64,000 nt of DNA from a bacterium D16-36 (lineage in GTDB: Bacteria; Bacillota; Clostridia; Lachnospirales; Lachnospiraceae). The notes below the pieces were generated by a model, which was given only the letters and a program-made list of their open reading frames with translations, did no database searches and was not told the DNA's origin. Each line of letters begins with the position of its first letter. The first letter of the stretch is position 1. This document shows, piece after piece, positions 1-9,322 of this stretch. The stretch is from assembly GCA_003611745.1 (NCBI GenBank), contig RAYF01000009.1:1-64000 (forward strand), given 5' to 3'. The position numbers were made by a program, and so were the translations under genes.

Positions 1-71
1 TGAATGACTGGATAGCATCTCAGCCTTTATTTATTCAGGCATTGTTCCGTGACTTATGCTGGGAAAGTTGA
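1..71 (+). CDS. possible C-terminal end of a protein running in from the left edge
   Basis: Frame 3 is open from the window edge to a TGA at 69-71 and reads as a plausible protein tail of 22 residues ending LFRDLCWES. Only the tail is inside the window, so no family can be named. The evidence is only an open frame with ordinary composition, and it may be chance. Confidence 0.2.
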   Translation, partial: NDWIASQPLFIQALFRDLCWES

Positions 72-492
72 GTTATTAATAAACCTATAGTATTTTCCTG
101 CTTTGTAAACCCAGATGCCTATCATAAATCATCAATATACTTTTACTACCGATTTGAACTGCCAACTACTCTATGAGTATTGGCTTGTAACATCTTTAAG
201 GCCTTTTTACCATCCTTATCATTTCCACTTATACTTTTCCTCCCAACATATTTGTAACTTAATATTTTCAATTGTATATCTATAAAAAACATTTAACACT
301 TTGCGTCTTTTAAAAAACAATTTATTTTAATTACTATTACTAATGTATGGTTAAATTCGCGGCAGTCATATACTACTGCTCCTGCTCTTATTTCCCAACA
401 TTACACAAATAGGCAAATATATATTTTGACTAAACTTTCTCCATATATTTGCCAACTATCAAATGCTCGCCTAAAAAGTCAAAACCATCATA
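72..492. other. AT-rich stretch with no gene recognised
   Basis: This is AT-rich sequence downstream of the radical SAM/ABC gene cluster. Short open frames occur on the minus strand, including one of about 48 codons ending near 130, but none combines a ribosome binding site with recognisable protein features. It may be the remains of genes at the edge of the accessory island. Confidence 0.4.
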
Positions 493-624
493 TCAAATTA
501 ACGTATAGCTCTTATTAGCAAAGCCAAGTACCCCTGCCATGATAGCTACACCAAAACAATCAAACTTTAATATACCTACCGATTCTCTTCCCAATTTGTA
601 TAAAGTACATACAGTATAATACAT
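493..624 (-). CDS. 43-residue peptide, last gene of the radical SAM/ABC cluster (candidate precursor or immunity peptide)
   Basis: An ATG at 624 follows the ribosome-binding-like sequence GAAAGAGGAAATTTCT and the frame runs to TGA at 493. It starts 24 bp after the stop of the FtsX-like permease, so it is probably co-transcribed with it. The peptide has a polar N-terminal half containing KLGRESVG, then a hydrophobic Gly/Ala-rich segment (GVAIMAGVLGFA), and Cys at positions 6 and 23. A charged leader followed by a small hydrophobic Gly-rich core with Cys is a common layout for a ribosomally made peptide, and two radical SAM genes and a protease lie in the same operon. I infer a candidate peptide substrate. 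A small membrane immunity peptide, or a non-coding stretch, are the alternatives. I do not recognise the sequence. Confidence 0.5.
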   Translation of the reverse strand: MYYTVCTLYKLGRESVGILKFDCFGVAIMAGVLGFANKSYTLI

Positions 625-647
625 AGAAATTTCCTCTTTCTATCTTT

Positions 648-3230
648 TTATTCCTCACGAATTGCTTCTACTATACTTCCATGGTTCAAGCTATAACCCG
701 AAAAAGCTAAAACGATACTTATAAAAATAAAAGCTGCGATTTCTAGAATAAAGGGAATAGGTGTAAAACTGTATATAAAATAATCTACCACACCTGAAAT
801 GAGCTTAACGCATCCCCATGACAAAAGAAACCCAAAAATAATTCCAATTATTGCGGCTATTGCAACCAAATATAAATTCTCATAAATCAACATAACTTTT
901 AACTGATTTTCCGTAGCGCCAATACTCCGTAACATTCCAAATTCCTTTCTCCTACTTATAACCCCTGTAATATAGGCATTAATATAATTTAAAATTCCTA
1001 TTAACGCTATAATAATGCTTAGTCCGCCCCCTATTAGTTTAACCATGGCAACTAGTTTCTGGTAAGCCTTCTTAACCGTTTCCTTTGATACATAATCTAT
1101 TTTTCTGGCTGGCTGCGATGTATAATCTGAAACCCATTCTTCTACATTTTTATACGAATCAGGCATCGTCTCCAACACTATCCCAGCTAACACCGTGTTA
1201 ATCCCCAATGTGGATAACTCACAAATTGGTGCGATAACCTTGAATGTGCCATTTATTTTATTTGACGGTGCCATATAAAAAGGGATATCAACAATTGCCA
1301 TTACCGTATACTCTTTCTGCAGGCTTTCTTTATAATATCCAGACTCTCCCACCTCAATATACTCTGAGTTCTGGTCAGGATAATTCAATAATACCTTATC
1401 TCCGGCGTGGCAAAATGACACCTCGCTCTTATTTCCGCTACTCCTTGCTGCAATAATGTAACTTCCACTCAAAAATTTTTCTTTATCAATTTTCCCTTCC
1501 ACGACATCCAGACGTCTTAAAAGATTTTCATCAATAAAATATCTTTCCTCTAATAGTGACTGATTTCCTTGTAAAATTTGGGTCAATCCTTCATCCGATT
1601 TATCAAATTCCCCTTCCTCCATAAGCTTTTTAATATTTCTTTTCATTTTTTCATCTGCCGTTTCTGTACAAGTTCCATAATATATTTGGTAGTTACCTAT
1701 AACCCCTTCACAATTTTTTATATCATTACAAACACTTTCATTTAAAGAATAATCAACCGTTCCATCTTCGGATTCTTCTGCGACTTGAAGCCAATTGCTC
1801 CCTGAAATTTGTATGTCCCCTAAAGAGACTTTCCTTATATATTTATCAAGGCTGAAACTGTTCGCAAAACTAAATACACATAAAAGAAGAATGCATGACA
1901 TGGACATAGAAAAAATAGAAACAGCCGCCTTTTTTCTATCCTTAAAAGCATTTCGGCTAGCAATATATGCTATCGTTGGACGGCATTTCTTCTTTCCGGT
2001 TTTTATATCACAGGTAATTTCAAAATTGACTGCCTCAACAGGAGTAATCGAAGCCGCTGCAATAGCGGGTCTCCTACAGCTAATAAACACTGTAATTAAT
2101 ACAAATATTATACTTATAATATATATTACCGGGCTTACTGTTGTCCTTATCACACCCTCTGCATATGTCCCCAGACTAATTAACATAAACTTCGGAAGAA
2201 AATATAGCCCCAAAAAATGCCCCAAAAGCAAACCGACCGGAATTGCCAATGCGCACAAAAAAAGAGACTGCATCCTTACTATTTTTTTTAAATGCCTTCT
2301 ATCGGCTCCAATCATATTCAAAATTCCATACTGAGATACATCCCGATAAATGGATATCTGAAACACATTATAAATTGTCAAATAGCATGTAAACATAACA
2401 ATTATACAGCAGAAAGCAATCAATACAACAGAAGATATTGACATTGGATTTTCAATATATGCCGGATTCATGTAAGTTTCTGTTTTTTCCGTTTTAATCC
2501 CCGATTCTTTTATAATATTCTTACAGTAATTTTCAGACAATTTAGTTCTGTCAACTACATTGAACATAACTGCTAACAAACCACTTCCATAATATTGCTC
2601 CTGAGATACCTTTTTAATATCTTTTTTCTCAAGCTGCGAATTCAATTGATTCATATACTTTTTAGAAATGTACGCAGTAGAAGCAATATTACTTGTATTT
2701 TCTGTATAATATCCTACAATATTAAATTTCCCCTTATAGTTTATACCAAAAAAAGAAAACGATAAATCTACTGTCTGCCCTAGCCTCTGCTCCAAATTTA
2801 AAGCTCTTAATATATAAGTATCTACCACAATTTCATTTTCTCCTTGCGGCATTCTCCCAATCTCCGGCTTAGAATAACACATTTCAGCAGCCAACTCATC
2901 AGCATAGCGTATTTCTACACCTCTGCCAGTAAACCGTTCATTTTCCCACGAAGCAACAAAAATACTATATGCAGCTTCTTTAACTTTATTGTTCCTCTTT
3001 ACCGCCTTATAGTCTTTCTGTGTTGCATTCTGGAGCAAGCCATCCGCACTCATTCCCACCCTTCTTGCTTCTTCATTCTGCATTACCCTGTTACTCTGGA
3101 TTGCAAGGATAAATATTATTGCAAAAAGTACTGTTGTCAAAGAAATCGTAAAAAATAATAATACATTCCTAAATTTAGCATTTTTGAAACAGTTTATAAT
3201 ATATTTCCTCAAAATTCGCTCCCCTGTCAT
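648..3230 (-). CDS. FtsX-like ABC transporter permease (MacB/antimicrobial-peptide-resistance type)
   Basis: This is an 860-residue membrane protein with an N-terminal anchor (about 17-45) followed by a large extracytoplasmic domain. Three membrane segments follow at about 265-390, then a second large outside domain, and a final cluster of membrane segments at about 735-850. This duplicated FtsX layout with eight or more helices is typical of MacB-like and BceB-like permeases, which export or detach peptides rather than importing small solutes. The start ATG is preceded by GAGGGAGGAG. It lies directly after its ATPase (25 bp gap) and is the penultimate gene of the radical SAM cluster, so self-immunity to, or export of, the cluster's peptide is the likely job. 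The substrate is inferred, not shown. Confidence 0.85.
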   Translation of the reverse strand: MTGERILRKYIINCFKNAKFRNVLLFFTISLTTVLFAIIFILAIQSNRVMQNEEARRVGMSADGLLQNATQKDYKAVKRNNKVKEAAYSIFVASWENERFTGRGVEIRYADELAAEMCYSKPEIGRMPQGENEIVVDTYILRALNLEQRLGQTVDLSFSFFGINYKGKFNIVGYYTENTSNIASTAYISKKYMNQLNSQLEKKDIKKVSQEQYYGSGLLAVMFNVVDRTKLSENYCKNIIKESGIKTEKTETYMNPAYIENPMSISSVVLIAFCCIIVMFTCYLTIYNVFQISIYRDVSQYGILNMIGADRRHLKKIVRMQSLFLCALAIPVGLLLGHFLGLYFLPKFMLISLGTYAEGVIRTTVSPVIYIISIIFVLITVFISCRRPAIAAASITPVEAVNFEITCDIKTGKKKCRPTIAYIASRNAFKDRKKAAVSIFSMSMSCILLLCVFSFANSFSLDKYIRKVSLGDIQISGSNWLQVAEESEDGTVDYSLNESVCNDIKNCEGVIGNYQIYYGTCTETADEKMKRNIKKLMEEGEFDKSDEGLTQILQGNQSLLEERYFIDENLLRRLDVVEGKIDKEKFLSGSYIIAARSSGNKSEVSFCHAGDKVLLNYPDQNSEYIEVGESGYYKESLQKEYTVMAIVDIPFYMAPSNKINGTFKVIAPICELSTLGINTVLAGIVLETMPDSYKNVEEWVSDYTSQPARKIDYVSKETVKKAYQKLVAMVKLIGGGLSIIIALIGILNYINAYITGVISRRKEFGMLRSIGATENQLKVMLIYENLYLVAIAAIIGIIFGFLLSWGCVKLISGVVDYFIYSFTPIPFILEIAAFIFISIVLAFSGYSLNHGSIVEAIREE

Positions 3231-3254
3231 TTAAACTCCTCCCTCGTAATACAG

Positions 3255-3968
3255 TTATTTATTTTCCCAATTTTTAGATATATTTCCTTTATCATCGACA
3301 ATTTTACCATCTTCTATCTTTAAAATACGATTACATAATTTTGCGCACTGCATGTCATGTGTTATAATAACTACTGTTTGACCTAATTTTTCCGAAGTTG
3401 CTTTCAATAACTTCATAACTTGATATGTATTTTTACTGTCAAGATTCCCTGTAGGTTCGTCGGCCAATATAATGGCAGGTCTCATTACCAATGCCCTAGC
3501 TATGGCAACTCTCTGCTGCTGCCCGCCTGATAATTGTGCTGGTAGATAATCTCTCTTCTCCCCTATCCCCAATTCTTTTAAAAGAAATTCCACATACTCC
3601 CTATCAACTTTTTTCCCCGCAAGCTCCAATGGAAAAATAATATTATCATACACATTTAATACTGGCAAAAGATTATAACTTTGAAATATAAAACCTATAT
3701 TTTCTCTTCTAAATTCTGTCAATTCTTTCCTCTTCATGTCAAAAATATTTTGTCCTGCAATATTTACCTTTCCCTCCGTAGCTTCATCAAGTCCCCCAAG
3801 CATATGTAAAAAAGTGCTTTTACCACTTCCAGAGGTTCCTACAACTGCTACAAATTCACCACCAAAAATAGATACTGACACATTGTCAAGAGCTTTTACA
3901 ACACTATTATTCTTTCTATAGTATTTCGATAAATTCTCTGCTTTTACTATTACATTTTGTACAGACAT
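3255..3968 (-). CDS. ABC transporter ATP-binding protein, MacB/LolD type
   Basis: The nucleotide-binding domain is complete: Walker [11 protein letters not shown]-loop [10 protein letters not shown], signature [15 protein letters not shown], Walker [13 protein letters not shown] and switch His in IITHD. The [10 protein letters not shown] form and the short length (about 237 residues) are typical of ATPases that pair with FtsX-like permeases. I chose the ATG at 3968 over an upstream GTG at 3980 because the GTG abuts the AAAGGAG ribosome binding site. It sits between the S8 protease (17 bp) and the FtsX permease (25 bp) and should energise that permease. Confidence 0.88.
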   Translation of the reverse strand: MSVQNVIVKAENLSKYYRKNNSVVKALDNVSVSIFGGEFVAVVGTSGSGKSTFLHMLGGLDEATEGKVNIAGQNIFDMKRKELTEFRRENIGFIFQSYNLLPVLNVYDNIIFPLELAGKKVDREYVEFLLKELGIGEKRDYLPAQLSGGQQQRVAIARALVMRPAIILADEPTGNLDSKNTYQVMKLLKATSEKLGQTVVIITHDMQCAKLCNRILKIEDGKIVDDKGNISKNWENK

Positions 3969-3984
3969 AAACAACAGCACTCCT

Positions 3985-4971
3985 TTACAAATTTTTCTTT
4001 CTTTTCAAACTAATACAATTATTATATATAGAATGAACTAAAGATTCGATATTACAAAAATCACAAAATTTTATTTTATTTCTATTAATCACGCTGTCAA
4101 TCTTTTTCTCACATTCATCCAATAACTCGCTTGTATATCCCATATCAAATGCCATTTCATAGATAGTATCTTTTAATTTCACTGCATATGAACACATATA
4201 TTTTGAGAACACTGGCAATAATACATTCATGAGTTTTCTTTCATTCTCTGACAAAGTAAATTTAGATGTAATAATAGGAAAATTTAACGTACTATCTGAC
4301 TTTTTTGCTAATATATTCATCATTCTGTCTAAGTTATACCTGCCACTTTGAGTAATGAAATTTGATATTTGGGCGCTTACTAAAGCCGTTGCCTTACTAT
4401 TCCCTCCAAACCATTCATATTTTCCCTTCAACCCCAAACATAATACAGGCATTGAATTGGCTATAATCTGAATTTCTTTTTGCCTTTCACAAACAATTTT
4501 ATTTTCGTACATTAGTCTTCCCATAACACCTACGGTATTTTTGCTATTTGCTGGATAACTTGTTTCCTTCCCATTTTCGACAGAAACTACAATTATTTTT
4601 CCTTGAGAATTTAAACTTTCTATAACTTCATCTATTTGATGAATATACAAACGCCCATTAACACTTAAACTAATATTTATTATATCTACATTTATATATA
4701 GTAAATATTTTAAAGCTTCTAATAATAAAAAAGAACTGCATTTCGATGACTCATCAATTATTTTTACTACATAAATTAATGAGTTGGAAGATATCCCATT
4801 AATCACATGTATACATTTAGTCCCATGACCATTATCGTCCTTAATATCTTCATTACAGTATAAAGTTTCTTCCTTTATATAAAAAGAAATCCCCCCAATT
4901 ATTTTATCTTTAAATGGTATATCATTATCAACTCCACTATCTATAATTGCAATAATAGGATTCTCAGCCAT
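3985..4971 (-). CDS. cytosolic subtilisin-like (S8) serine protease of the radical SAM cluster
   Basis: The S8 triad is visible in order: Asp in IIDSGVD (about residue 12), His in NGHGTKC (about 49) and Ser in the GGNSKATA motif (about 193). There is no signal peptide and no propeptide: the catalytic Asp is only a dozen residues from the start, so it probably works inside the cell. About 110 residues follow the peptidase core and carry a cluster of Cys (CDFCN near the end). S8 proteases coded next to radical SAM maturases and ABC transporters commonly remove leader peptides from RiPPs, which is the role inferred here. It follows the chimeric radical SAM/ABC gene by 20 bp and precedes the MacB-type ATPase. 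It appears intact, unlike its upstream neighbour. Confidence 0.8.
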   Translation of the reverse strand: MAENPIIAIIDSGVDNDIPFKDKIIGGISFYIKEETLYCNEDIKDDNGHGTKCIHVINGISSNSLIYVVKIIDESSKCSSFLLLEALKYLLYINVDIINISLSVNGRLYIHQIDEVIESLNSQGKIIVVSVENGKETSYPANSKNTVGVMGRLMYENKIVCERQKEIQIIANSMPVLCLGLKGKYEWFGGNSKATALVSAQISNFITQSGRYNLDRMMNILAKKSDSTLNFPIITSKFTLSENERKLMNVLLPVFSKYMCSYAVKLKDTIYEMAFDMGYTSELLDECEKKIDSVINRNKIKFCDFCNIESLVHSIYNNCISLKRKKNL

Positions 4972-4991
4972 AATCTGTATATTTAACCTTT

Positions 4992-6440
4992 CTAATTACG
5001 AATTTTCACTAATTCTATTTGCTTATTTTCTATTTTATATCCTATAGTGCACTTATTTATTACATTATCAGTATGACTTATAATTATAAGTGTACTATCA
5101 GATAATTCATTTAATAGACAATCTATGACCAACTCTTCATTTTTTAAATCCAAACCAGATGTAGGTTCATCTAAAATAACTATAGGAGTATGGCGTATTA
5201 AAGCTCTTGCCAATGCAATTTTTTGTTTTTGACCTCCTGAAAATTTTACTCCTTTCTCACCAACACAAGTTTTTTCTTTGTGCGGTAATTGTTGAATCAC
5301 TTCAGCCAATCCTACTTTTTCTAATATTTCTATAAACTTCTGATCAGATACTTCTTTTTCTCCAAGTATGATATTACTATATATTGAATCGTTAAACAAA
5401 AAGCAATCCTGAGAAATATATGTTATATTTTTACGTAAATATTCTTTATCATATTCCTTTATATCAATCCCATCAATATATATGCACCCTCTATCAATAT
5501 CCCAAAGCCCCAATAATATTTTACATAACGTACTTTTCCCGCAACCACTTTCTCCAAATATTGCATATACATTTCGCGGCAAAAAAAGCATACTAACGTT
5601 TTCAAAAATTTTTTTCGAATTATCATAGGAAAAACTCATATTATTTATTTCTATTCTTCCATTAATCCTTGCTTTTCCTTTCCCGACACTAAAATCAACA
5701 TTTTCCATAAAATTTTGCACTCTGCAAATTGACGGCAGTACTGAACTATAACTATAAAGTGCTTCATAAATCATTGTAAAAGGCTCATATAACTGTCCTG
5801 AATATTGAATGAACAATAATAATCCACCAATAGTTAAAGCATTATTATTTATCTCAATACCCCCTGCTATAAGTATAATACAAACTGGCAATAAAAAGAA
5901 CAAATCCAAGATACTTTCATTTATGGTAGAGTTTACACATATGTGGGTTTCACTTTTTTTCTGCCTTTGTAATATTGCATTGAACTTATTGTGAATATAG
6001 TTTCCTATGCCTAATGTAATTATATCAGATAAATTTGTAGTATATTCTTTTATAGCGGAAAACAACTCGCTAAGATTTTCTCTATTGTAATTAGATATTT
6101 TCTCATTCTTCTTTCTCATTTTCTTTTGAACTATATTTGCAATAGGTTGCATAATAATTATTAATAATAACAAGTCCCAACGAATCACACTTTTATTTAA
6201 TTTTAGAATTATGTATTTGATTATATCAAAATTTAATAACGGCTCACCCCCATGAAATGCAATTTCTATTTCATCTGCCTTATCAAAATCACTATTTGTA
6301 AGAATAAAAGCTATAACTTTATCCGCAATATCTATATTCATAGACCATGTTTCCTTATCAATTCCCTCATAACAATATGAACATCTAAAATTACACTCCA
6401 TTGTCACAAAAATCATATATGCTAACTTTCTATTTCCCAT
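4992..6440 (-). CDS. chimeric gene: N-terminus of a radical SAM protein fused in frame to an N-truncated ABC exporter
   Basis: From the ATG at 6440 (AAGGAGC upstream) the first 80 residues or so are a radical SAM N-terminus with the cluster motif CNFRCSYC and the GGEP motif in AFHGGEPLLNF. The rest of the radical SAM barrel is absent. Immediately after the segment LKLNKSV the protein becomes the second half of an ABC exporter membrane domain (LLLLIIIMQPIANI onward), then a complete ATPase: Walker A GESGCGKST, signature FSGGQKQKIALARAL, Walker B IVILDEPTSGLD, switch His IIISHTD. A deletion that removed the radical SAM C-terminus and the first exporter helices would produce this. The 5' end overlaps the upstream radical SAM gene by 19 bp. 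Neither half is likely to do its usual job, though the ATPase may fold. The junction is near 6190-6205. Misassembly is the main alternative. Confidence 0.8.
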   Translation of the reverse strand: MGNRKLAYMIFVTMECNFRCSYCYEGIDKETWSMNIDIADKVIAFILTNSDFDKADEIEIAFHGGEPLLNFDIIKYIILKLNKSVIRWDLLLLIIIMQPIANIVQKKMRKKNEKISNYNRENLSELFSAIKEYTTNLSDIITLGIGNYIHNKFNAILQRQKKSETHICVNSTINESILDLFFLLPVCIILIAGGIEINNNALTIGGLLLFIQYSGQLYEPFTMIYEALYSYSSVLPSICRVQNFMENVDFSVGKGKARINGRIEINNMSFSYDNSKKIFENVSMLFLPRNVYAIFGESGCGKSTLCKILLGLWDIDRGCIYIDGIDIKEYDKEYLRKNITYISQDCFLFNDSIYSNIILGEKEVSDQKFIEILEKVGLAEVIQQLPHKEKTCVGEKGVKFSGGQKQKIALARALIRHTPIVILDEPTSGLDLKNEELVIDCLLNELSDSTLIIISHTDNVINKCTIGYKIENKQIELVKIRN

Positions 6441-7657
6441 ATATATTTTAGCTCCTTTTTCTTCAAAGAACACCACTCTGAGAATTTTCCACTTTTCATG
6501 CATTTATAAAAATCTTCCAAACAATACCAACAAAATGCATTAACAGAACATTTAGAACACTTTTCATGAAACTGTGGCATTATCTTTTTCAAATTACAAT
6601 ACCCAATACTCTTTTTATATTGTTCCTCTAATATAAATGCTTGTATATTCTCTATTTCTAAAATATTCCCCATATTATATTCTTCTTTATCCAATAAAAG
6701 ACAAGGATAAATTGAACCATCATAATTAATTGTTAATTTCTTTTCTCCCGCCGCACAAGTTTGCGCCCTCGGCAAGCATATAGGAACATCATATGATTCT
6801 GAACTCTCATACAACAATTTTTTCACATTGCTTCTTCCTCTGCCAATGGGATCAAATTCCCGAATAACCTCCTGTGTTTCCAATTCCTTGTTCAATTCAT
6901 GAAATTTATTAATGCCGTTCAAATTAGTTGCCATCTTTACCATTGAAAGTGATATATTTTCGCCTGATATACCAGCTTTCTTTAACAAATTAATACTATT
7001 TATAACCTTATCATAAACACCTTTCCCCCTTACTAAGCTACAGCTTTCTTCATCATATCCATCAATGCTTATATTAAAATTATCAAAATATTCTGAAAGC
7101 TTAATTACGTTTTCCCTATTAATTAATGTCCCATTTGTCATTAAAGAAATTTTTCCTTCGAAATTATTTCTTAAATGAGACATAATATCCATAAAATCCT
7201 CTCTTACCATCGGCTCTCCACCAGTAATTACTATGATTCTAAGATTTATTTGTGTGATCTTATCTATAATAGAAAACATTTGCTCTTTCGAAAGCAAATC
7301 GCTTTCAGAAAGTCCAGATGCATCAACACAACAATGAATACATTTCAAGTTACACTTGTGTGTTAAAACTAAATCTATACTTTCCAATTGATTTTCTTCT
7401 TTATCCCCGCTCCCACTAATTACTAATTCCCTTTCCAACAATTTATTAAATAATTTTTCTAAATAACCCCTGTCTTCTTCATTTTCCGCTGCTGCACATA
7501 TCTCTTGAATTGTAAATCCCTCATTAAGATAATTTATAATCTTCCAGCATTCGGAAGAAATCTTAATACTTTCACCTGTTTTACTATTATATAGAATTAC
7601 TCTATTTTCTTTTTCTAAGGTTCTACATTGACTGGAAAGATAATATTTTGTATTCAA
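6422..7657 (-). CDS. radical SAM/SPASM peptide maturase with PqqD-like N-terminus
   Basis: The N-terminal 80 residues resemble a PqqD-like peptide-recognition domain (KISSECWKIINYLNEGFTIQEI). A radical SAM core follows with CNLKCIHC binding the 4Fe-4S cluster and GGEP in VITGGEPMVRED. The C-terminus has the SPASM Cys pattern: CAAG, then a Cys after DGSIYPC, then CSKCSVNAFCWYC and a last EWC. Such enzymes make thioether or C-C crosslinks in ribosomal peptides. I place the start at TTG 7657, which has AGGAGG seven bases upstream; a longer frame from GTG 7732 lacks one. It is the first large gene after the 22-aa peptide and the LytTR-type repeats. The exact crosslink and substrate are unknown. 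Confidence 0.85.
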   Translation of the reverse strand: MNTKYYLSSQCRTLEKENRVILYNSKTGESIKISSECWKIINYLNEGFTIQEICAAAENEEDRGYLEKLFNKLLERELVISGSGDKEENQLESIDLVLTHKCNLKCIHCCVDASGLSESDLLSKEQMFSIIDKITQINLRIIVITGGEPMVREDFMDIMSHLRNNFEGKISLMTNGTLINRENVIKLSEYFDNFNISIDGYDEESCSLVRGKGVYDKVINSINLLKKAGISGENISLSMVKMATNLNGINKFHELNKELETQEVIREFDPIGRGRSNVKKLLYESSESYDVPICLPRAQTCAAGEKKLTINYDGSIYPCLLLDKEEYNMGNILEIENIQAFILEEQYKKSIGYCNLKKIMPQFHEKCSKCSVNAFCWYCLEDFYKCMKSGKFSEWCSLKKKELKYIWEIES

Positions 7658-7831
7658 TCCATCTCCTCCTCTTGCAAAATTAGTTCGTTTAAAACTTCCT
7701 AGATTACTATGTAAAACATCGCTTGCATGCACTCAAATAATAAAGATCTTCCTTTTCTCAAAAGCCCTACATCTATCCCCTAATATTTATTTCCATGTTT
7801 AAACACAAACATTTTTAATACACCATTTTTC

Positions 7832-7900
7832 TTACTGAAAAAGCCATCGCAATATTAGCTTTCCTATCCCAAGTAAACAACTTACATTACAAAAAATCAT
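7832..7900 (-). CDS. 22-residue Cys-containing peptide at the head of the radical SAM operon
   Basis: A very strong ribosome binding site (AAGGAAGGGAGG, nine bases before the ATG at 7900) drives a 22-codon frame ending TAA at 7832. The peptide has two Cys spaced C-x3-C at positions 4 and 8, then an amphipathic Leu/Ile/Trp-rich tail with Lys and Arg. It lies between the LytTR-type direct repeats and the PqqD-like radical SAM gene, which is where a precursor or signal peptide gene would sit. Reading past the TAA in the same frame gives another C-x4-C segment before the next stop, so a truncated precursor is possible. No homologue is recognised. The translation signal is strong; the function is inference. 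Confidence 0.5.
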   Translation of the reverse strand: MIFCNVSCLLGIGKLILRWLFQ

Positions 7901-7964
7901 AGCCTTATGCCTCCCTTCCTTTTCAAATTAGCATATCAGACTATGATTTACAATCCCTCAACCC

Positions 7965-7999
7965 ATTATTCGGTTAATCAATCTATTATTCGGTTAATC
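7965..7999 (-). promoter_or_regulatory. tandem 15-bp direct repeats, candidate LytTR-regulator binding site
   Basis: Two perfect copies of GATTAACCGAATAAT (read on the minus strand) lie at 7985-7999 and 7965-7979, a 20-bp period, i.e. same face of the helix two turns apart. They overlap the stop codon of the kinase gene and lie upstream of the 22-aa peptide. LytTR-domain regulators such as AgrA typically bind paired direct repeats of about this spacing. A promoter should lie between 7962 and 7922; TTGAGG and TATGCT-like boxes are visible but not ideal, as is common at activated promoters. Confidence 0.6.
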
Positions 8000-9322
8000 T
8001 CGTTGTATACACAAAATGACATAGCAGCTAAACCGATTACCTTCTATATGAACATCAAACTTGCCTCCGTTTCTTTTAACAGCCTCCTTTGCGTTTAACA
8101 GCCCTAAACCATGGTTCTTTTTGTCCTTTTTTGATGTCTGAAAGTTCCCTACTGTATCTGTCTGAATTTGTTCCAAATCTATAGAATTTTCAATTACCAC
8201 TCTTATATACGCTCTTCCCGCATCAATTTGCACCTTTAAAAAGCATTCTGACCGGCCAAACGCCTCAAGTGCTTCAACTGCGTTCTGAAATAAATTTGAA
8301 AAGACTGTACACATATCTATATCTGATATTGCAATAACATGTTGACACATTCCCTTTACATCCACGGCAACGTTATCGTTTAACTGACCCAAATAGAAAT
8401 TCAATATACTATCTAATATCCGATTCCCTGTTCTGTAAGTACTTTTCCTAATACTTTGCAGCCGCTCCATCATACCATCAATATACCTCTTTGTGCGTTC
8501 GATATCTCCCTCCGCTGCTAAGCTGCATAAAGACATCATATGGGCATTCATATCATGCTGATATCTTCTCGTCTCCTCCTCTTCATGGAGCAGCGCCTCA
8601 TAATATTTCACCTGTTGTTGCTGCATCTGCCTTTCCATATATAATGCCTGCCGCATTTTTTCATTCATATTGCGGATGAAAAAAACAATAAGCGAAAAGA
8701 CCCCCAGGCTAACCATAGAAAATATACTAATAGCCATTGCAACCCTACGTTGCTTCTCATTACCACTATTTTCAGCAATATAATTAAAACCTGTTATCTG
8801 AAAAACCATTTCCACTAACACAAACACAAGCAAAGAACTCATAATTTTTTCTAAACATTTAACTTCAAAAAATTTATGTATGCGAGTGTTACATACCTTA
8901 TAAATAACACACAATATAGTCATCACCATAAATGATATAATACTGCTCAAAAATTCTATTTCTGCGCCTGTTATCTGTTTCCGTTGGAAATACGTAACAT
9001 CCTCAACCAACAAACTAATTAATTCTTCCTGATAATACAGCAGAAACCCCTTACGCATTCTCCACGTCCAATGTTGTAATAATGGCTTATCTGTAGTTAA
9101 AAAATATAATAAAAGAATAATCCCCCACATTACAAGAGCTGATTCTACATATGGCATTTTTCCTGTATACACAAAAACAATAAAAAAAATACCTCCCCCT
9201 GCCGCAAACCATATTCTTTTTACTTTCCCGCCAAACAAGAATTGAACTGCTATCCATATCCTTAGCACTTCCAACACAAATTGAACGAATAATAATATTT
9301 TCTCTTCTAACACATTTTTCAC
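7994..9322 (-). CDS. AgrC/GHKL-type sensor histidine kinase (system 1)
   Basis: About six membrane segments fill the first 220 residues. A phosphoacceptor region YQHDMNAHMMSL and a GHKL ATPase domain with the N-box FSNLFQNAVEAL and G-box KNHGLGLLNAKEAV follow. This arrangement belongs to the HPK10 kinases that sense peptides outside the cell. The start is GTG at 9322, overlapping the stop of the response regulator gene, so the pair is translationally coupled. The downstream repeats and RiPP-like operon suggest that the signal is the cluster's own peptide or a related one, but no AgrB/AgrD genes are present. Confidence 0.88.
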   Translation of the reverse strand: MKNVLEEKILLFVQFVLEVLRIWIAVQFLFGGKVKRIWFAAGGGIFFIVFVYTGKMPYVESALVMWGIILLLYFLTTDKPLLQHWTWRMRKGFLLYYQEELISLLVEDVTYFQRKQITGAEIEFLSSIISFMVMTILCVIYKVCNTRIHKFFEVKCLEKIMSSLLVFVLVEMVFQITGFNYIAENSGNEKQRRVAMAISIFSMVSLGVFSLIVFFIRNMNEKMRQALYMERQMQQQQVKYYEALLHEEEETRRYQHDMNAHMMSLCSLAAEGDIERTKRYIDGMMERLQSIRKSTYRTGNRILDSILNFYLGQLNDNVAVDVKGMCQHVIAISDIDMCTVFSNLFQNAVEALEAFGRSECFLKVQIDAGRAYIRVVIENSIDLEQIQTDTVGNFQTSKKDKKNHGLGLLNAKEAVKRNGGKFDVHIEGNRFSCYVILCIQRD

